Part shown: positions 5,094-6,749 of the stretch, piece by piece | How the letters are laid out: every line of letters starts with the position of its first letter | How positions within the stretch are numbered: position 1 is the first letter of the stretch | Assembly: GCA_031553675.1 (NCBI GenBank) | Contig: JAVBLF010000137.1 | Location: forward strand, 1 to 6,749 | DNA length: 6,749 nucleotides | Origin: JAVBLF01 sp031553675 | GTDB taxonomy: Bacteria > Bacillota > Clostridia > Christensenellales > CALWSW01 | Direction of reading: 5' to 3' | Notes under the pieces: model-generated | The model's input: the letters and a program-made list of their open reading frames with translations, nothing else | Database searches by the model: none | Told to the model about the DNA's origin: nothing | Position numbers and translations under genes: made by a program

Positions 5094-6443
5094 ATGGAAA
5101 AAAAGAAAAAGTTTCGGCTCTTTGACTGCATCCTAGCCGTCGTCTGCGTCGTGCTGACCGCCGAAGCGGCAGCGCCCGCGGCTTCGATCGGCAACAGCCA
5201 GTTCTTCTGGTGGTTCTTTCTACTCATTTGCTTCTGCGTGCCCTATAGCATGATCTCGGCGGAGCTCGGCACGACCTACGAAAGCGAGGGCGGCCTCTGC
5301 GATTGGGTCAGCCGTGCATTTGGTCCGCGATGGGGGAGCCGCGTCGCGTGGTATTATTGGGTGAACTTTCCGCTCTGGATGGCCTCGGTGTCCGTACTCG
5401 TCACCGACAACCTGCCCGTGATCACCGGCAGGCCCATCCCGATGGCGCTACAGGTCACCTTTCGACTGCTTTTCATCTGGAGCCTCGTCGGCCTCAGCCT
5501 GTGCAGCGTGTCGGGCAACAAGTGGCTCTTCAACGTCAGCACGGTCTTCAAAGCATTCATACTCGGCCTCCTCGGCGTTGCGGGCATCTACGTCGCCGCG
5601 ACAAAAGGCGTCGCCAACCCGATCACGCCAGCTTCGCTCCTTCCGGGCTTGGATCTGCACAGCCTGTCCTTCATCTCGGTCATCCTTTTCAACTTCATGG
5701 GCTTCGAGGTCGTCACCACTTACGTCAACGAGATGCCCAATCCGACGCGCGACATCCCGCGCGCGATCATCTGGGGCGGCATCGCGGTGACGACGCTTTA
5801 CTTGCTGGCATCGTTCGGAATCGGTGTGGCCATCCCCGTCGCCGAGATCTCGCCGTCGATGGGCATATTGGAAGCGCTCGCCTTGCTTTTGGGGCAAATG
5901 CAGCCCTGGTTTCTGACGCTGATCGGCATCATGCTGCTGGTCGCTATGTTTGCCAACCAGCTATCGTGGTCGGTGGGCATCAACTACGTCGCGCGCTACT
6001 GTGCGCAAAACGGTGGCGGCATGCCCAAGGTCTTCCGAAAATCAACCGCGAACGACGCGCCGCTCGGGGCCGCGATCATGAACGGCATCGTTGCGACGGT
6101 TCTCGTGTTGTTGGCGCCGCTGATCCCGTCGGATGAGCTGTTTTGGAGTTTTTTCGCGCTGAACCTCGTGACGCTGCTGCTGTCCTACCTCCCTTTGTTT
6201 CCGGCGTTTTTAAAGTTGCGGCAAATCGATCCGGACGCCAAACGGCCGTATCGCGTCGTGGGTGGGCCTAAGTTGCTACGCCTGATGGCCTACGTGCCGC
6301 TGGGGTTGCTGATCGCCGCGCTTTGCTTTACGGTCATCCCCCTCGATGCCGGCGAACTCACCAACAAGATCCCGCTTGCCGTCGGTTCGCTGATCGCCAT
6401 TCTCAGCGGCGAGATCGTGGCGGCACGCGGCAGCAAACCATAG
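5094..6443 (+). CDS. Second APC-family permease, paralogue of the aguD-like gene
   Basis: A 449-residue membrane protein with about 12 hydrophobic segments. It aligns end to end with the permease at 2542-3900; roughly half of residues look identical by eye. Shared blocks are KKFRLFD (5-11), AEAAAPAASIGNS (23-35), the EGG motif (65-67), GSRVAWYYW (81-89), FNFMGFEVVTT (199-209) and SFGIGVAIP (240-248). Differences cluster around residues 100-125 and 255-285, which may bear on substrate choice. Codon choices have diverged widely, so the duplication is old or the two genes arrived separately. ATG 5094 follows AAGGGG (5079-5084) by nine bases. It occupies the position after aguA where carbamate kinase (aguC) is usual in enterococcal, streptococcal and listerial clusters. 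It may be a second agmatine/putrescine exchanger, or move a related amine or amino acid; substrate is not resolvable here. Confidence 0.85.
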   Translation: MEKKKKFRLFDCILAVVCVVLTAEAAAPAASIGNSQFFWWFFLLICFCVPYSMISAELGTTYESEGGLCDWVSRAFGPRWGSRVAWYYWVNFPLWMASVSVLVTDNLPVITGRPIPMALQVTFRLLFIWSLVGLSLCSVSGNKWLFNVSTVFKAFILGLLGVAGIYVAATKGVANPITPASLLPGLDLHSLSFISVILFNFMGFEVVTTYVNEMPNPTRDIPRAIIWGGIAVTTLYLLASFGIGVAIPVAEISPSMGILEALALLLGQMQPWFLTLIGIMLLVAMFANQLSWSVGINYVARYCAQNGGGMPKVFRKSTANDAPLGAAIMNGIVATVLVLLAPLIPSDELFWSFFALNLVTLLLSYLPLFPAFLKLRQIDPDAKRPYRVVGGPKLLRLMAYVPLGLLIAALCFTVIPLDAGELTNKIPLAVGSLIAILSGEIVAARGSKP

Positions 6444-6565
6444 CGGCCGCGGCCTTTTCGTGGGATCTGCAAGAAGAAGTGGCGTTCTTGGCGCTCCACG
6501 CCCCCGCCCCAATTCATGCGAACCGAAGGTTGGAATCCGCTGGCGAAACAAGCGGGGGGTTCAGG
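6444..6565. other. Non-coding gap after the operon, no clear terminator
   Basis: The stretch between the last stop and the right-hand repeats holds no credible gene on either strand. The palindrome GGCCGCGGCC at 6445-6454 is followed by four T's, but it can only form a 3-bp stem with a 4-base loop, so it is a poor intrinsic terminator. Transcription may instead end within the strongly palindromic repeats that start at about 6567. Confidence 0.5.
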
Positions 6566-6566
6566 C

Positions 6567-6749
6567 GGGCGATTGATAATGCGAATCAAGAGTTGAACTT
6601 TGTTCAGTCAAAAATGGGATGATCCTTATGGTACGCGGGCGATTATCAATGCGAATCAAGGGTTACCAACCTAACGTTTCACGATGCCGTTTGGCTGCAA
6701 CGGGCGATTGATAATCGCCCCTACAGGCGCACAAACAAGGCTATCGGGA
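6567..6749. repeat. Right-hand repeat mosaic (modules A, inverted C and partial inverted B)
   Basis: In order: a half palindrome GGGCGATTGATAAT (6567-6580); module A (6584-6644), a direct copy of 65-125 with two mismatches; another half palindrome (6637-6650); module C inverted (6651-6700); the full palindrome (6702-6720); and the start of the inverted B element, cut by the window end. Bases 6651-6749 match the reverse complement of 142-240 without gaps, with about nine mismatches in 99. The same modules thus flank the locus in a different order and mixed orientation, joined each time through the palindrome core. No coding gene was found here. Confidence 0.88.

Noticed and set aside
6445..6458. 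GGCCGCGGCC followed by TTTT as a terminator of the operon
   Set aside because: A palindrome without a spacer leaves only a 3-bp stem after allowing a 4-base loop, and the T-run is short.
6323..6622. Possible 99-codon gene ending in the right-hand repeat with NFVQSKMG
   Set aside because: Its first part is out of frame inside the second permease and its end lies in module A. The same tail appears in the left repeat copy only because the DNA is repeated. No ribosome binding site was seen.

Overview
The window holds one complete agmatine-catabolism locus, all on the + strand: an RpiR-type regulator (415-1182), putrescine carbamoyltransferase (1390-2394), a first APC-family permease (2542-3900), agmatine deiminase (3906-4997) and a second APC-family permease (5094-6443). 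Both ends (1-305 and about 6566-6749) are filled with a mosaic of intergenic repeats built around the palindrome GGGCGATTGATAATCGCCC. No rRNA, tRNA, CRISPR array, transposase or phage gene was seen.

Organism: the genes are GC-rich at third codon positions, have strong GGAGG-type ribosome binding sites, and use a TTG start at least once. The order ptcA-permease-aguA is the Firmicute agmatine deiminase layout. Together these suggest a GC-rich clostridial (Oscillospiraceae or Christensenellaceae-like) anaerobe. This is inference from style and gene content; no marker gene confirms it.

How the genes work together: the permease(s) would import agmatine in exchange for putrescine. Agmatine deiminase makes N-carbamoylputrescine and ammonia. 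Putrescine carbamoyltransferase phosphorolyses this to putrescine and carbamoyl phosphate. In the classical pathway carbamate kinase then makes ATP from carbamoyl phosphate. No carbamate kinase lies in this window; a second permease paralogue sits where that gene (aguC) usually follows aguA.

Regulation: the regulator has its own extended -10 promoter. The AT-rich 207-base gap before ptcA carries a TTGACA box, a near-perfect 16-bp palindrome beside it, and an 11-bp perfect inverted repeat enclosing both. These are good operator candidates for the RpiR protein. Perfect hairpins without U-tracts lie between ptcA and permease 1 and between aguA and permease 2, suggesting mRNA processing or differential expression within the operon. 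Permease 1 and aguA are tightly coupled.
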